64,000 nt of DNA, taken from the NCBI RefSeq assembly GCF_000379825.1, contig NZ_KB903834.1, positions 189-64,188 of the forward strand. The letters are read 5' to 3'. Origin of the DNA: Longispora albida DSM 44784. Its GTDB lineage: Bacteria > Actinomycetota > Actinomycetes > Mycobacteriales > Micromonosporaceae. Below are positions 54,017 to 62,894 of this stretch, piece after piece. The notes beneath the pieces were generated by a model. It made no database searches. It saw only the letters and a list, made by a program, of their open reading frames with translations, and was not told the DNA's origin. The translations under genes were made by a program, and so were the position numbers. How positions within the stretch are numbered: position 1 is the stretch's first letter; each line of letters opens with the position of its first letter.

Positions 54017-54799
54017 ATGCTCACGATGGTGGCTCAGGCCAAGCGGGCGAGCGCGCTGTTCGAGCGGAACGTCGTTGTGTACAAGCGGCTGCCGTGGAAC
54101 ATCGTCTCGGGCTTCTTCGAGCCGGTGCTGTACCTGTTCAGCATCGGCATCGGGGTCGGCGCCCTGGTCAGCGGCACGTTCACCGTGGACGGCGAGCCGA
54201 TGTCCTACGCGCTGTTCGTCGCGCCGGCCATGATGGCCCAGTCGGCGATGAGCGGGGCGATGATCGAGTCGGCGTTCAACCTGTTCGGCAAGATGCGGTA
54301 CCAGAAGCTGTACGACGCCTTCCTGGCCACGCCGGTCGGGCCGAACGAGATCGCGTGGGGCGAGCTGTCGTTCGCGCTGGCCCGTGGCGGGGCGTACTCG
54401 GCGGCGTTCCTGGTCGTGATGGCCGTGATGGACCTGACGACCTCGTGGTGGGCGGTCCTCGCGCTGCCGGGCGCGCTGCTGATCGGCCTGGCGTTCGGCG
54501 GGCTGGGCATGGCGATCGCGACCTTCCTGCGGTCCTGGCAGGACTTCGACTACGTCACCGGCATCATGTACGTGATGTTCCTCTTCTCCGGCACCTTCGC
54601 CCCGATCGCGCTGTTCCCGGCGTGGGCGCAGTGGCTCGTGCAGGTCACACCGCTGTACCACGGGGTGGAGCTGCTGCGCGGGCTGACGACCGGGCAGGTC
54701 GGGCCGGGGCTGATCGGTCACGCCGTGTACCTGGCCGCGCTGGCGGCGATCGGGCTGACGATCGCGTCGCGGCGGATGGGGAAGCTGCTGCTGAAGTAG
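54017..54799 (+). CDS. ABC-2 type exporter permease (second)
   Basis: The 260-residue protein is paralogous to the first permease, with six membrane segments and the C-terminal MFLFSGTFAPIALFPAWAQW. The ATG at 54017 or 54026 could start it. It follows the first permease by 10 bases and completes a DrrAB-like ATPase plus two-permease unit. Confidence 0.92.
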   Translation: MLTMVAQAKRASALFERNVVVYKRLPWNIVSGFFEPVLYLFSIGIGVGALVSGTFTVDGEPMSYALFVAPAMMAQSAMSGAMIESAFNLFGKMRYQKLYDAFLATPVGPNEIAWGELSFALARGGAYSAAFLVVMAVMDLTTSWWAVLALPGALLIGLAFGGLGMAIATFLRSWQDFDYVTGIMYVMFLFSGTFAPIALFPAWAQWLVQVTPLYHGVELLRGLTTGQVGPGLIGHAVYLAALAAIGLTIASRRMGKLLLK

Positions 54800-54823
54800 C
54801 CGGTGAGGGCTGCCCTTCGCCCG

Positions 54824-54829
54824 TATTGT
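54824..54829 (+). promoter_or_regulatory. -10 element TATTGT for the fusion exporter
   Basis: It ends 7 nt before the GTG at 54837. Confidence 0.5.
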
Positions 54830-54836
54830 CAGGCTT

Positions 54837-56894
54837 GTGAAGCCTCAGCGCAGCGTGAAGGTGGTCATCGGCGCGCTCATGCTCGCCATGTTGCTCGCCG
54901 CTCTCGACCAGACCATCGTGTCGACAGCCCTGCCGACGATCGTCTCCGACCTCGGCGGCCTGGAGCACCTGTCGTGGGTGGTCACGGCGTACATGCTCGG
55001 GTCGACGATCGCGACGCCGCTGTGGGGGAAGCTGGGCGACCAGTACGGCCGGAAGAAGCTCTTCCTCGCCTCGATCGTGATCTTCCTGGTGGGTTCCGTG
55101 CTCTGCGGGCAGGCCGGGACGATGGGCGAGCTGATCGCCTTCCGCGGGTTGCAGGGCGTGGGCGGCGGCGGCCTGATGGCGCTGGCCGCCGCGATCGTCG
55201 GCGATGTCGTCCCACCCCGGGACCGCGGCAGGTACCAGGGCCTGTTCGGGGCGGTGTTCGGGGTGAGCAGTGTCGCCGGGCCGCTGCTCGGCGGGCTGTT
55301 CGTCGACCACCTGTCGTGGCGCTGGGTGTTCTACATCAACCTGCCGATCGGCATCCTCGCCCTGATCGTGATCGCCTCGGTGCTGCACTCGGCCGAGGTG
55401 CACACCCAGCACAAGATCGACTATCTGGGCATCGCGCTGCTGTCCGCCGCCGTGGCCTGCCTGGTGCTGATGACGAGCTGGGGCGGCACGATGTACCCCT
55501 GGGCCTCGTGGCAGATCATCGGGCTGGGCGTGCTGGCCGTCGTGCTGGCGCTGGGCTGGTACTGGTCGGCGCGCCGGGCGGCCGAGCCGGTGCTGCCGCT
55601 GAACCTGTTCGGCATCCGGATCTTCGCGCTCGGCTCGGCGATCAGTTTCGTTGTCGGCTTCGCCATGTTCGGCTCGCTGACGTTCATCCCGCTGTTCCTG
55701 CAGGTGGTGCACGGGGTGACGCCGACGATGTCCGGGGTCTACATGCTGCCGATGGTGCTGGGCATGCTGCTCACGTCGATCGGCAGCGGGCAGCTGATCA
55801 GCCGGACGGGCCGGTACCGGGTGTATCCGATCGTGGGTTCCGTGGTCACGGCGTTCGGCATGTTCCTGCTGTCCACGATGGACGAGCGGACCTCGGCCGG
55901 GGTGTACAGCCTGTACTTCTTCGTCCTCGGGGCCGGCCTGGGCCTGGTGATGCAGGTCCTGGTGATCGCGGTGCAGAACGCCGTGTCGTACCGGGACCTG
56001 GGCACCGCCACCTCCGGCGTCACGTTCTTCCGTTCGATCGGCGGCTCGTTCGGCGTCTCCGTCTTCGGGACGATCTTCGCGAGCCGGCTGGCTACCGAGT
56101 CGGCCAAGCTGGGCCTGCCCTCGGGCGGCGGCGTGGCCCCCGATCCGAGCAGGGTGCCGCCGCAGGTGATGGCCGACTTCGTCCACGCGTACTCGGCGGC
56201 CCTGCAGACCGTGTTCCAGATCGCCACGCCGATCGCGCTGATCGCCCTGGTCCTCGCCGTCATGCTCCGCGACGAACCGCTCCGCGACAGCCTCCGGGCC
56301 ACCGACATGGGTGAGGGGCTGAGCGCGGCACCGACCCAGCGGACCAGCCTGGCCGAGATCGAGCGGGCGCTGTCGCAGCGGGTGGACGGTGAGCTGCGCA
56401 AGGGCTACTACCAGTGGCTGGCCACGACCTCCACGCTCGGCCTGACCCCGGCCGGCTGCTGGATCGTGTCCCGGCTGGCACAGCCGGAGTCGCCCGGGGC
56501 CTCGAAGCAAGGCGGGCGGCACGGCTCAGGGGAACGGCTCAGCTCGGAGGTACGGCTCGGCCCGATGCCGGAGCGGGAGCTGGCCGAGCTGGCGGACACC
56601 ACAGTGCACGAAGGCCGGCAGCACACCGAGCCGCTGATCGCGAAGGGCATGCTGACCCGCTCGGAGGACGGGGTGCTGAGCCTGACCCCGGCCGGGGAGG
56701 ACGCGGCGGAGAAGCTCTTCGCGATCCGCCGGGCCGGGCTCGTCGCGCTGCTCGGCGACTGGAAACCCGATCAGGAGCCGGACCTCGACGCCCTGCTGAC
56801 CAGGATGTCCCGCGCGCTGCTCGGCGCCGACAACGACTGGCCGGGCCCCGGCACGCCGGCCCCGGGCGGGGTCAAGGCAGCACTATCAGATTGA
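54837..56894 (+). CDS. DHA2-family exporter with C-terminal winged-helix-like tail
   Basis: The 685-residue protein begins as a 14-helix DHA2 exporter: DQTIVSTALPTIVSDLGG, GKLGDQYGRKKLFL, FRGLQGVGGGGLM and GPLLGGLFVDHLSWRWVFYIN. It continues after residue about 480 with some 200 cytoplasmic residues. This tail has two LTPAG motifs (TLGLTPAGCW and VLSLTPAGED) and helical segments resembling MarR/PadR-type winged helices. Such a tail could bind DNA or sense ligand, but this is inference. The gene overlaps the convergent deacetylase by 23 bases. Confidence 0.85.
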   Translation: MKPQRSVKVVIGALMLAMLLAALDQTIVSTALPTIVSDLGGLEHLSWVVTAYMLGSTIATPLWGKLGDQYGRKKLFLASIVIFLVGSVLCGQAGTMGELIAFRGLQGVGGGGLMALAAAIVGDVVPPRDRGRYQGLFGAVFGVSSVAGPLLGGLFVDHLSWRWVFYINLPIGILALIVIASVLHSAEVHTQHKIDYLGIALLSAAVACLVLMTSWGGTMYPWASWQIIGLGVLAVVLALGWYWSARRAAEPVLPLNLFGIRIFALGSAISFVVGFAMFGSLTFIPLFLQVVHGVTPTMSGVYMLPMVLGMLLTSIGSGQLISRTGRYRVYPIVGSVVTAFGMFLLSTMDERTSAGVYSLYFFVLGAGLGLVMQVLVIAVQNAVSYRDLGTATSGVTFFRSIGGSFGVSVFGTIFASRLATESAKLGLPSGGGVAPDPSRVPPQVMADFVHAYSAALQTVFQIATPIALIALVLAVMLRDEPLRDSLRATDMGEGLSAAPTQRTSLAEIERALSQRVDGELRKGYYQWLATTSTLGLTPAGCWIVSRLAQPESPGASKQGGRHGSGERLSSEVRLGPMPERELAELADTTVHEGRQHTEPLIAKGMLTRSEDGVLSLTPAGEDAAEKLFAIRRAGLVALLGDWKPDQEPDLDALLTRMSRALLGADNDWPGPGTPAPGGVKAALSD

Positions 56895-57753
56895 ACCGGC
56901 CTTTGAGCTGCGGCGTCAGGGTACGGAAGGCTTCGATCGTGTCGGGCTTGCCGTTGTCGTGGGCGAGGACGATGGACCCTTTCCTCGTCTGCCCGTTCAC
57001 GACGCCGATGATGTGGTTGACCATCGCCGGGCCGGTGCCGTACTTGGTGCTCTCCCAGTCCCGCGTGTCGATGTCCCAGTAGATGGAGTGCATGCCGAGT
57101 TCGTGGGCGATCGCGGCGAGCGGGAAGGTGAAGTTGCCGCCGGGCGCGCGGAAGTACCGGATCGGCACGCCCGGCACCGCGTTGTGGATCGCGTCGTTGG
57201 TGCGCTGGAGGTCGGCCCGGATGTAGTCGGCGCCGCGCTGGGCGAGGTCGAAGAGGTGCTGCCAGGAGTGGTTGCACAGCGCGTGGCCCTCGGCGGCGAT
57301 CCGCCGTACCAGGTCGGGATGGTCGCGCGCCCGGAACCCGACGACGCAGAAGGTCGCCTTGACGTCGTGCTGCTTGAGGATGTCGAGCAGCCGGGGCGTG
57401 TTCACCGGGTCCGGCCCGTCGTCGAAGGTGAGCGCCACGGCCTCGCTGCCGGTGAACTTCACCGACCCGCCGGGCCCGGTACCCCCGCCGGGCGGCGGGC
57501 CGGCCTGCGTCGGCCTGACCGGCGGCCGGGTGCCCGGCGGGGTGGCGGCCGGCGAGGACGGTGAGCTGGTGGCGGGTGCGGGCGCCGAGGTCGCTGGCGG
57601 GGACGGCCAGCCGGAGGTCACAGCAGGTCCGCCCCAGATCGCGACCGGTACCGGTTCGCTGCCGATCCGGCTGCCTGTCCACAGTGCCGCGAGCATGACG
57701 AGGGCGGTGACAGCTGCGGCCGCGGCGATGACGGCCGCGCGACGAGACGGCAT
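56872..57753 (-). CDS. Polysaccharide deacetylase (NodB-type, secreted)
   Basis: The 293-residue protein has an N-terminal membrane/signal segment (about 7-27), a Pro/Thr/Ser-rich linker and a NodB domain with TFDDGPDP (catalytic and metal Asp), HSWQH (metal His pair) and RAPGGNF. It should remove acetyl groups from cell-wall peptidoglycan or chitin-like polymers outside the cell. GGAG precedes the ATG at 57753. It overlaps the exporter gene by 23 bases at the 3' end. Confidence 0.93.
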   Translation of the reverse strand: MPSRRAAVIAAAAAVTALVMLAALWTGSRIGSEPVPVAIWGGPAVTSGWPSPPATSAPAPATSSPSSPAATPPGTRPPVRPTQAGPPPGGGTGPGGSVKFTGSEAVALTFDDGPDPVNTPRLLDILKQHDVKATFCVVGFRARDHPDLVRRIAAEGHALCNHSWQHLFDLAQRGADYIRADLQRTNDAIHNAVPGVPIRYFRAPGGNFTFPLAAIAHELGMHSIYWDIDTRDWESTKYGTGPAMVNHIIGVVNGQTRKGSIVLAHDNGKPDTIEAFRTLTPQLKGRFNLIVLP

Positions 57754-57841
57754 TGGTGCTCCGGGAAGGCAGGACGAGCGGGAGGTGTGCCCAGGCTACG
57801 CCAACCACCGCCGTTCAGCGCCGGTCCGGGACGAGGGAAAA

Positions 57842-58234
57842 CTATGACGAGCCGAGGGTCTCCGCGAGGATCGCCCGGTGGGTGACGCGCGCCGCCGCAT
57901 ACCGCTCGCGTCCCTCCTCAGTGACCTGGACGTAGATGCCACGCCGGTCGGAGGGGCACATGACCCGCAGCGCCAGGCCGTCGCGCTCCAGCCGGGCGAC
58001 GACCCGGGACAGCGCGCTCTGGCTCAGGTGGACGCTCGTGGCCAGCTCCTGGACCCGGCGGTGGATCGCTGGCCCGCCGTCGTTCTCGGCCTCGACCAGC
58101 CGCTCCAGCACCTCGAACTCGCTCATGCCGAGCTGATGGCCGTCGTTGAGCGCCCGGTCCAGGGCACAGGAGGTCGCGTGGTAGCGCTCCAGCAGCGCGC
58201 GCCAGGTCGAGACGAGCTGAGCTTCCGTGGTCAC
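57842..58234 (-). CDS. MarR-family regulator
   Basis: The 130-residue winged-helix protein has GMSEFEVLERLVEAENDGGP, then VQELATSVHLSQSALSRVVARLERDGL and CPSDRRGIYVQVTEEGR, the MarR core. It is divergent from the DHA2 exporter at 58324 and likely represses it. The GTG at 58234 is preferred to the ATG at 58264 because TACGAT lies 7 nt upstream. Confidence 0.9.
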   Translation of the reverse strand: MTTEAQLVSTWRALLERYHATSCALDRALNDGHQLGMSEFEVLERLVEAENDGGPAIHRRVQELATSVHLSQSALSRVVARLERDGLALRVMCPSDRRGIYVQVTEEGRERYAAARVTHRAILAETLGSS

Positions 58235-58241
58235 GCCCGAG

Positions 58242-58247
58242 ATCGTA
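58242..58247 (-). promoter_or_regulatory. -10 element TACGAT for marR
   Basis: It ends 7 nt before the GTG at 58234. Confidence 0.5.
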
Positions 58248-58310
58248 TCAGGTTGCATCGACATTTTTTGAGGTGGAACTTAATCCTGTTGCACTAGTTG
58301 CGGATGCATG
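58248..58310. promoter_or_regulatory. Divergent regulatory gap of marR and exporter
   Basis: The gap is less GC-rich than its surroundings. It contains TTGCA-type elements (GGTTGCATCGAC, then GTTGCACTAGTTGC, then ATGCATG) that could be MarR sites. CTAG occurs inside GCACTAGTTGC. Confidence 0.5.
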
Positions 58311-58316
58311 TATATT
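58311..58316 (+). promoter_or_regulatory. -10 element TATATT for the exporter
   Basis: It ends 7 nt before the ATG at 58324. Confidence 0.5.
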
Positions 58317-58323
58317 GCTTCGC

Positions 58324-59745
58324 ATGACCTCAACGGCCACCCTCGCCACTCCAACCCCTCCTGTCACACCAGCTCCCACCGTCTGGACCGCCCGGCTCTG
58401 GGGCACCCTGATCGTCCTGTGCGGTGTGCTCTTCCTCGACGGACTCGACGTCTCGATGGTCGGTGTCGCGCTCCCGTCGATCAGCGCCGAGCTCGACATG
58501 TCGCCGTCGGCCCTCCAGTGGATCGTCAGCGGATACGTCCTCGGCTACGGCGGGCTGCTGCTGCTCGGTGGCCGGATGGCCGACCTGCTCGGCCGCCGCA
58601 AGGTCCTGCTCACCGCGCTCGCGATCTTCGCGGTCGCCTCCCTGCTCGGCGGGCTGGTCGACGACCCGGCGCTCCTGATCGGCAGCCGGTTCGTCAAGGG
58701 TGTCGCCGCCGCGTTCACCGCCCCGGCCGGGCTGTCCATCATCACGACCACCTTCCCCGAGGGTCCGGCGCGTAACCGGGCGCTGAGCATCTACACCGCC
58801 TGCGGGGCGAGCGGGTTCTCCTCCGGACTGATCCTGGGCGGCCTGATGACCGAGGTCGGATGGCGGTGGACGTTCCTGCTGCCGGTGCCGGTCGCGCTGG
58901 CCGTGCTCGCCTTCGGCGTGAAGCTGATCCCGGCTGACGCGAAGGAGAAGGCGCGCGGCGGGTACGACGTGTTCGGCGCGATCACCAGCACCCTGGCCCT
59001 GCTGACCCTGGTCTACGTGGTCGTCTCGGCTCCCGAGGCCGGCTGGACCAGCGCCCAGACGCTCGGCGGTTTCGCGGTGTCCGCCCTGTTGATCGGCGCG
59101 TTCCTCGCGATCGAGAGCAAGGTGAAGCACCCGCTGCTCCGGCTCGGCATCTTCCGTAACCGCAACGTCGTCGCAGCGAACCTCGCCGCGCTGGCCGTCC
59201 TCGGTTCCTACGTCGGCTTCCAGTTCATCGTGGCGCTCTACATGCAGTCGATGCTCGGCTGGTCTCCGCTCGGCATGGCGATGGCGCTGCTGCCGGCCGG
59301 CCTGATCGTCGCGTTCGGCGGGCCGCGGGCCGGTGCGCTGGTCAACCGGTTCGGGGCTGGCAAGGTCGTGACGGCCGGGCTGATCGCCTTCGTCATCGGG
59401 TACGCGCTGTTCCTCCGGATCGACAGCGACCCGAGCTACCTGGTCGTCATGCTCCCGACGATGATCCTGATCGGCCTGGGCTTCGCGCTGGCCTTCCCGG
59501 CCCTGAACATCCAGGCCACCAACGGGGTCGCCGACCACGAGCAGGGCCTGGCCTCCGGCCTGGTGCAGACGTCCTTCCAGGTCGGCGGCGCGATCGCCCT
59601 GGCCGTCGTCACCGCGGTGATCACCTCCGGCGGCTCCACCCAGGCGGCCGACGTGCTCGGTGACTACCGGACGGCCCTCGGCGTCGTCACCCTGATCGCG
59701 GCGATCGGCATGCTGACCCCGCTGGTCACCCTCCGCCGCAAGTAA
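58324..59745 (+). CDS. DHA2-family drug exporter (MarR-linked)
   Basis: The 473-residue exporter has about 14 helices: LDGLDVSMVGVALPSISAEL (motif D1), GGRMADLLGRRKVLL (motif A) and GLILGGLMTEVGWRWTFLL (motif C). The ATG at 58324 follows a TATATT -10. It is divergent from marR, so inducible export is likely. It ends at the perfect hairpin at 59752-59795. Confidence 0.93.
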   Translation: MTSTATLATPTPPVTPAPTVWTARLWGTLIVLCGVLFLDGLDVSMVGVALPSISAELDMSPSALQWIVSGYVLGYGGLLLLGGRMADLLGRRKVLLTALAIFAVASLLGGLVDDPALLIGSRFVKGVAAAFTAPAGLSIITTTFPEGPARNRALSIYTACGASGFSSGLILGGLMTEVGWRWTFLLPVPVALAVLAFGVKLIPADAKEKARGGYDVFGAITSTLALLTLVYVVVSAPEAGWTSAQTLGGFAVSALLIGAFLAIESKVKHPLLRLGIFRNRNVVAANLAALAVLGSYVGFQFIVALYMQSMLGWSPLGMAMALLPAGLIVAFGGPRAGALVNRFGAGKVVTAGLIAFVIGYALFLRIDSDPSYLVVMLPTMILIGLGFALAFPALNIQATNGVADHEQGLASGLVQTSFQVGGAIALAVVTAVITSGGSTQAADVLGDYRTALGVVTLIAAIGMLTPLVTLRRK

Positions 59746-59751
59746 CAACGG

Positions 59752-59795
59752 AAGCGATTGGCCGGGACAGCAGATGCTGTCCCGGCCAATCGCTT
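59752..59795. terminator. Perfect 21-bp bidirectional terminator hairpin
   Basis: Arms 59752-59772 and 59775-59795 are fully complementary with a 2-nt loop, followed by TT on the plus strand. It lies between two convergent genes. Confidence 0.9.
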
Positions 59796-59797
59796 TT

Positions 59798-60439
59798 CTA
59801 CACGCGCACCCATTCGCCACACCGCTTGGTCGTGAAGAACTGCCCCTTGGCGATATTCACGGTGGGCCGCCCGCCCGTGACAATGGCATTGGCGACGATG
59901 TCGTCGCCGTTAGCGTCGGAGTTGATCTCCCAATAGCACTGGCCGGTGACGATTTCCTTCGTCCGGTAGGTGCCCGGCTGGATGTCGACACCGACGGCCC
60001 ACGTGCCCTCCCGGATCGTGTTCTGCTCGGCCGTCTTCTCCTGTGCGGTGACAGCCTCCTCGCGTCCCTTGACTGCGCTCTCCCGGTCGGCGACGGCCTT
60101 CTCACGCTGCTTGACCTGCTCTTCGTGCTGCTGCCTGGCCACTTCACGGCTGGCATAACCGTCGCGCTGGCCCTTCAGATCGGCTGCCTGGTTGTTCAGC
60201 GTGCTGACCTGGTTGTTCAGCACGCTGACGCGGGCCAGGGCGTCGTCGCGTGCATCCATCGCCGCAGAACCGGTCCGGTAGTAGTAGATGGCGAATCCCC
60301 AGCCGAGTGCGAGGAACACCGCGACGGCGGGAATCAGAAACTCGCGGGCGCGCCGGCGAACACTCTTCCCGGCTGGCTGCCCGACGTGCCCGTCATTGGC
60401 CAGCTCGGTGTCCGTGGCGTCATTCTCCGGTGAAGTCAC
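59798..60439 (-). CDS. Single-pass membrane protein with coiled coil and beta-rich C-domain
   Basis: The 213-residue protein has an acidic N-terminus, one membrane segment (about 36-54), a 70-residue coiled coil rich in Gln/Glu/Lys (about 65-135) and a C-domain. That domain begins EGTWAVGVDIQPGTYR and contains two Cys (GQCYWEI and KRCGEWV), probably outside. The C-domain resembles the short beta-rich domain found at the ends of many actinobacterial surface proteins (recalled). Function unknown. The GTG start has GAATGT 6 nt upstream. Confidence 0.75.
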   Translation of the reverse strand: MTSPENDATDTELANDGHVGQPAGKSVRRRAREFLIPAVAVFLALGWGFAIYYYRTGSAAMDARDDALARVSVLNNQVSTLNNQAADLKGQRDGYASREVARQQHEEQVKQREKAVADRESAVKGREEAVTAQEKTAEQNTIREGTWAVGVDIQPGTYRTKEIVTGQCYWEINSDANGDDIVANAIVTGGRPTVNIAKGQFFTTKRCGEWVRV

Positions 60440-60511
60440 CCCACGACATTCACACAGTGCCGTGATCGTTCCCTTCGGCCGAGCAGCCAGGCTCGGAGGA
60501 CGGAAAAGGCA

Positions 60512-60550
60512 CAGCGCCCTGACTATCCAGTGTGGATTGTCAGGGCGCTG
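60512..60550 (-). terminator. Terminator after the MFS gene
   Basis: An 18-bp stem with one mismatch (60512-60529 and 60533-60550) and loop GTG sits 35 bases after the MFS stop on the minus strand. Confidence 0.8.
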
Positions 60551-60584
60551 CTCATTTTGCGTTCGGAATTAACCCGCCGGCTTA

Positions 60585-61805
60585 TCAGGCCGGCACAAGT
60601 TCCTTTTCCTGTACCCGGGTGCGCTGCGCCCACCGCGCGACCGGCGGCACCGCGAGCCCGGTCACCGCGAAGATCACGCCGAACAGCAGCCAGCCGCCGA
60701 ACCCCCAGCCGATCACCACCGTGGTCAGCAGGGCCGGCGCGATGATGTTGGCGAGCGAGAAGCCGGTGTCGTAGAGGCCCTGGTACTGGCCCTGGGCGTG
60801 GTCGGGGGCCAGGCCGAACGCGATGCCCCACGAGCCGGCCGCCTGGCGGAGTTCGCCGACCACGTGGACCAGCGCGCCGGCGAACAGGAACGCCGCCGCC
60901 ACCCAGGCCGGCTGCCCGGCGGCGAGCGCGTAGAGCAGGCAGCCGCCGAGAAGGAGCAGGCCGGAGGCGCGCTGGGCCCTGGCCGCGCCGTCGACGTCGG
61001 CAGTACCCCGGCTGGCGCGGATCTGGAGGAAGACGACCACGGTGGCGTTGGTGGCGGCGAGTCCCGCGATCACCCAGGCCGGGGCGTTGGTGCGCTCGGA
61101 GACCCAGAGCGGTACGGCCACGTTGAGCATGCCGTAGTGGATGCAGAGGATGCCGTTGAGGACCGCCAGGGACAGGTACGGGCGGTCGCGGAGGACGACG
61201 AGCTTCGGGCCGGACGCCGCGCGCGGGATCGGGGCGACGGCCGGGATGCGCAGGTTGAGCAGGGCGGAGGCCAGGGAGGCCGCCGCGCAGATCACGAACA
61301 TCGCCGCGTACGCGGTCCAGGTGTTGTAGTGCAGGGCGACGCCGGCCGCCGCGGCTCCGGCGACCCAGCCGACGTTCGTCACCGAGCGGAGGATCGCGCG
61401 GGCCTTCACCCGGTCCTCCGACGGCACCACGGAGGCCAGGAGGGCTCCCCGTGCCGCGCCGCCCGCCGCGTCGAAGACGGCGATGGCGCAGGCCACCAGT
61501 ACGAAGAAAAGGAAGTTGTCCACGGCCAGGTAGAGCAGCAGGAAGGCGGATCTGATCACGCCGAGGAGGACGGCGATCCCGCGCGGGCCGGCGCGGTCGG
61601 CCACGTAGCCGGCCGGGACGCCGCTGAACATGCCGGCCACGGCCGCGATCGTCATGCCCAGGCCGACCTGGGTGGCGGTGAGCCCGATCTGCTTCGTGAA
61701 GTAGATGATGCTGATCGTGACGAAAAGCCCGCGCGACACCGAGGCCGCGAGCGTGCTGTAGATGAGGGAACGGGTGGCAGCGTGCGAGGGGAGCAGGCTG
61801 ATCAT
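60585..61805 (-). CDS. MFS transporter (12-helix)
   Basis: The 406-residue protein has about 12 membrane helices with AGYVADRAGPRGIAVLLGV (motif A-like) and DAAGGAARGALLASVVP. It is a general MFS carrier of unknown substrate, probably an exporter. TAACGT ends 6 nt before the ATG at 61805. It is transcribed away from the VOC gene. Confidence 0.88.
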   Translation of the reverse strand: MISLLPSHAATRSLIYSTLAASVSRGLFVTISIIYFTKQIGLTATQVGLGMTIAAVAGMFSGVPAGYVADRAGPRGIAVLLGVIRSAFLLLYLAVDNFLFFVLVACAIAVFDAAGGAARGALLASVVPSEDRVKARAILRSVTNVGWVAGAAAAGVALHYNTWTAYAAMFVICAAASLASALLNLRIPAVAPIPRAASGPKLVVLRDRPYLSLAVLNGILCIHYGMLNVAVPLWVSERTNAPAWVIAGLAATNATVVVFLQIRASRGTADVDGAARAQRASGLLLLGGCLLYALAAGQPAWVAAAFLFAGALVHVVGELRQAAGSWGIAFGLAPDHAQGQYQGLYDTGFSLANIIAPALLTTVVIGWGFGGWLLFGVIFAVTGLAVPPVARWAQRTRVQEKELVPA

Positions 61806-61811
61806 GGAAGC

Positions 61812-61817
61812 ACGTTA
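61812..61817 (-). promoter_or_regulatory. -10 element TAACGT for the MFS gene
   Basis: It ends 6 nt before the ATG at 61805. Confidence 0.5.
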
Positions 61818-61874
61818 ACCCTGCGTACATGTTCGCCGCGTGCTCGCTGGTGGTGGCCTCTGCCACACTGCACG

Positions 61875-62252
61875 ATGGTCGGCATGGCTGTGACCTTTCA
61901 CCGGACCGTTCCCATCTTCAGGATCTTCGATCTCGCCAAGGCTCGGGAGTTCTACGTCGGCTACGCAGGGTTCACAGTCGACTGGGAACACCGCTTCCCC
62001 GGCGTGGCGCCGGTGTACATGCAGGTCTCGCGGGGCGGGCTGGTCCTGCACCTGTCCGAGCACCACGGGGACGCGACGCCCGGCTCGACGGCGTACGTGG
62101 AGGCGACGGGCGTGCGGGAGCTGCACGCGGAGCTGACGGCCAGGGACTACGGCTACCTCCGGCCGGGGCTCGACGAGTCGGAGATCGGGCTGTGCCTCGA
62201 ACTGCTCGACCCGTTCGGCAACCGGCTCAGGCTGGTGGAGCCTCCCCAGTAG
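61875..62252 (+). CDS. Glyoxalase/bleomycin-resistance-like (VOC) protein
   Basis: The 125-residue protein has HRTVPIFRIFDLAKAREFYV and LELLDPFGNRLRLVEP, which is the bleomycin-resistance/VOC fold. The ATG at 61875 or 61884 could start it. Neither has a clear ribosome site. Similar proteins bind bleomycin-type drugs or are glyoxalase relatives. It is divergent from the MFS gene at 61805, so a drug-response pair is possible. Confidence 0.8.
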   Translation: MVGMAVTFHRTVPIFRIFDLAKAREFYVGYAGFTVDWEHRFPGVAPVYMQVSRGGLVLHLSEHHGDATPGSTAYVEATGVRELHAELTARDYGYLRPGLDESEIGLCLELLDPFGNRLRLVEPPQ

Positions 62253-62358
62253 ACAGTGGCGCCGGTACCCGTGTGCCAATGACGGCTTCCACCTCTTGCC
62301 GCATCGACAGGCATCTCCATAGGCTGCTCACACTCAGACGTTCAAGGGAGCAGCAACG

Positions 62359-62607
62359 ATGAAGAAAATTCTAACGATTGCGGTCGCGGGGGCGGCCGTA
62401 CTGGGCTTCTCCGCCGCCCCGGCCTCGGCGTGGCCCGGTCCGGTACCGGAGGGCTACGTCTACTCGGCGACCTATCCGACGGATACCCACTGCGCCCGCG
62501 CGGGCTTCCGTGGCGCCACTCCGGACCCCGCGACGGGCGAGGTGTGGTGGACGAACTTCTACTGCCTGACCACGTCCGGCGGTTCCGAGTTGTGGATCTA
62601 CGGCTAG
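62359..62607 (+). CDS. Small secreted protein A (tandem pair)
   Basis: The 82-residue protein has a signal peptide with cleavage near SAAPASAW, leaving a mature form of about 58 residues. The mature part has two Cys (in THCARAG and NFYCLTT) and the Trp-rich GEVWWTNFYC segment, then SELWIYG. It probably forms one disulfide. Function unknown. AGGGAG precedes the ATG. It is a paralogue of the next gene. Confidence 0.8.
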   Translation: MKKILTIAVAGAAVLGFSAAPASAWPGPVPEGYVYSATYPTDTHCARAGFRGATPDPATGEVWWTNFYCLTTSGGSELWIYG

Positions 62608-62639
62608 GCCCTCTGCGGAACACGAGAACGGAGCGAACG

Positions 62640-62894
62640 ATGAAGAGGATGCTCGCCGTGGCGGCCGCCGGTGCCGCTGTGCTCGGTGGCCTCGCCGCAC
62701 CAGCGGCAGCCGCGCCCGGCCCCGTCCCAGCCGGTTACGTGTACCAGTCGACCTACTCCAGCGACACCTACTGCCTGCGGGCCGGCTTCCGTGGCTCCAC
62801 GCCGGACCCCGAGACGGGCGAGGTGTGGTGGAACAACTTCTACTGCCTGACCACGTCCAGCGGTTCGGAGCTGTGGATCGCCCCGTCGCCGTAG
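62640..62894 (+). CDS. Small secreted protein B (tandem pair)
   Basis: The 84-residue protein has a signal peptide ending near AAPAAAA. The mature core matches protein A closely: both share GYVY, DT-C-RAGFRG, TPDP, TGEVWW, NFYCLTTS and GSELWI. GGAG lies 6 nt before the ATG at 62640, and the gene starts 32 bases after the stop of gene A. The pair arose by duplication. Its role is unknown. Confidence 0.8.
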   Translation: MKRMLAVAAAGAAVLGGLAAPAAAAPGPVPAGYVYQSTYSSDTYCLRAGFRGSTPDPETGEVWWNNFYCLTTSSGSELWIAPSP

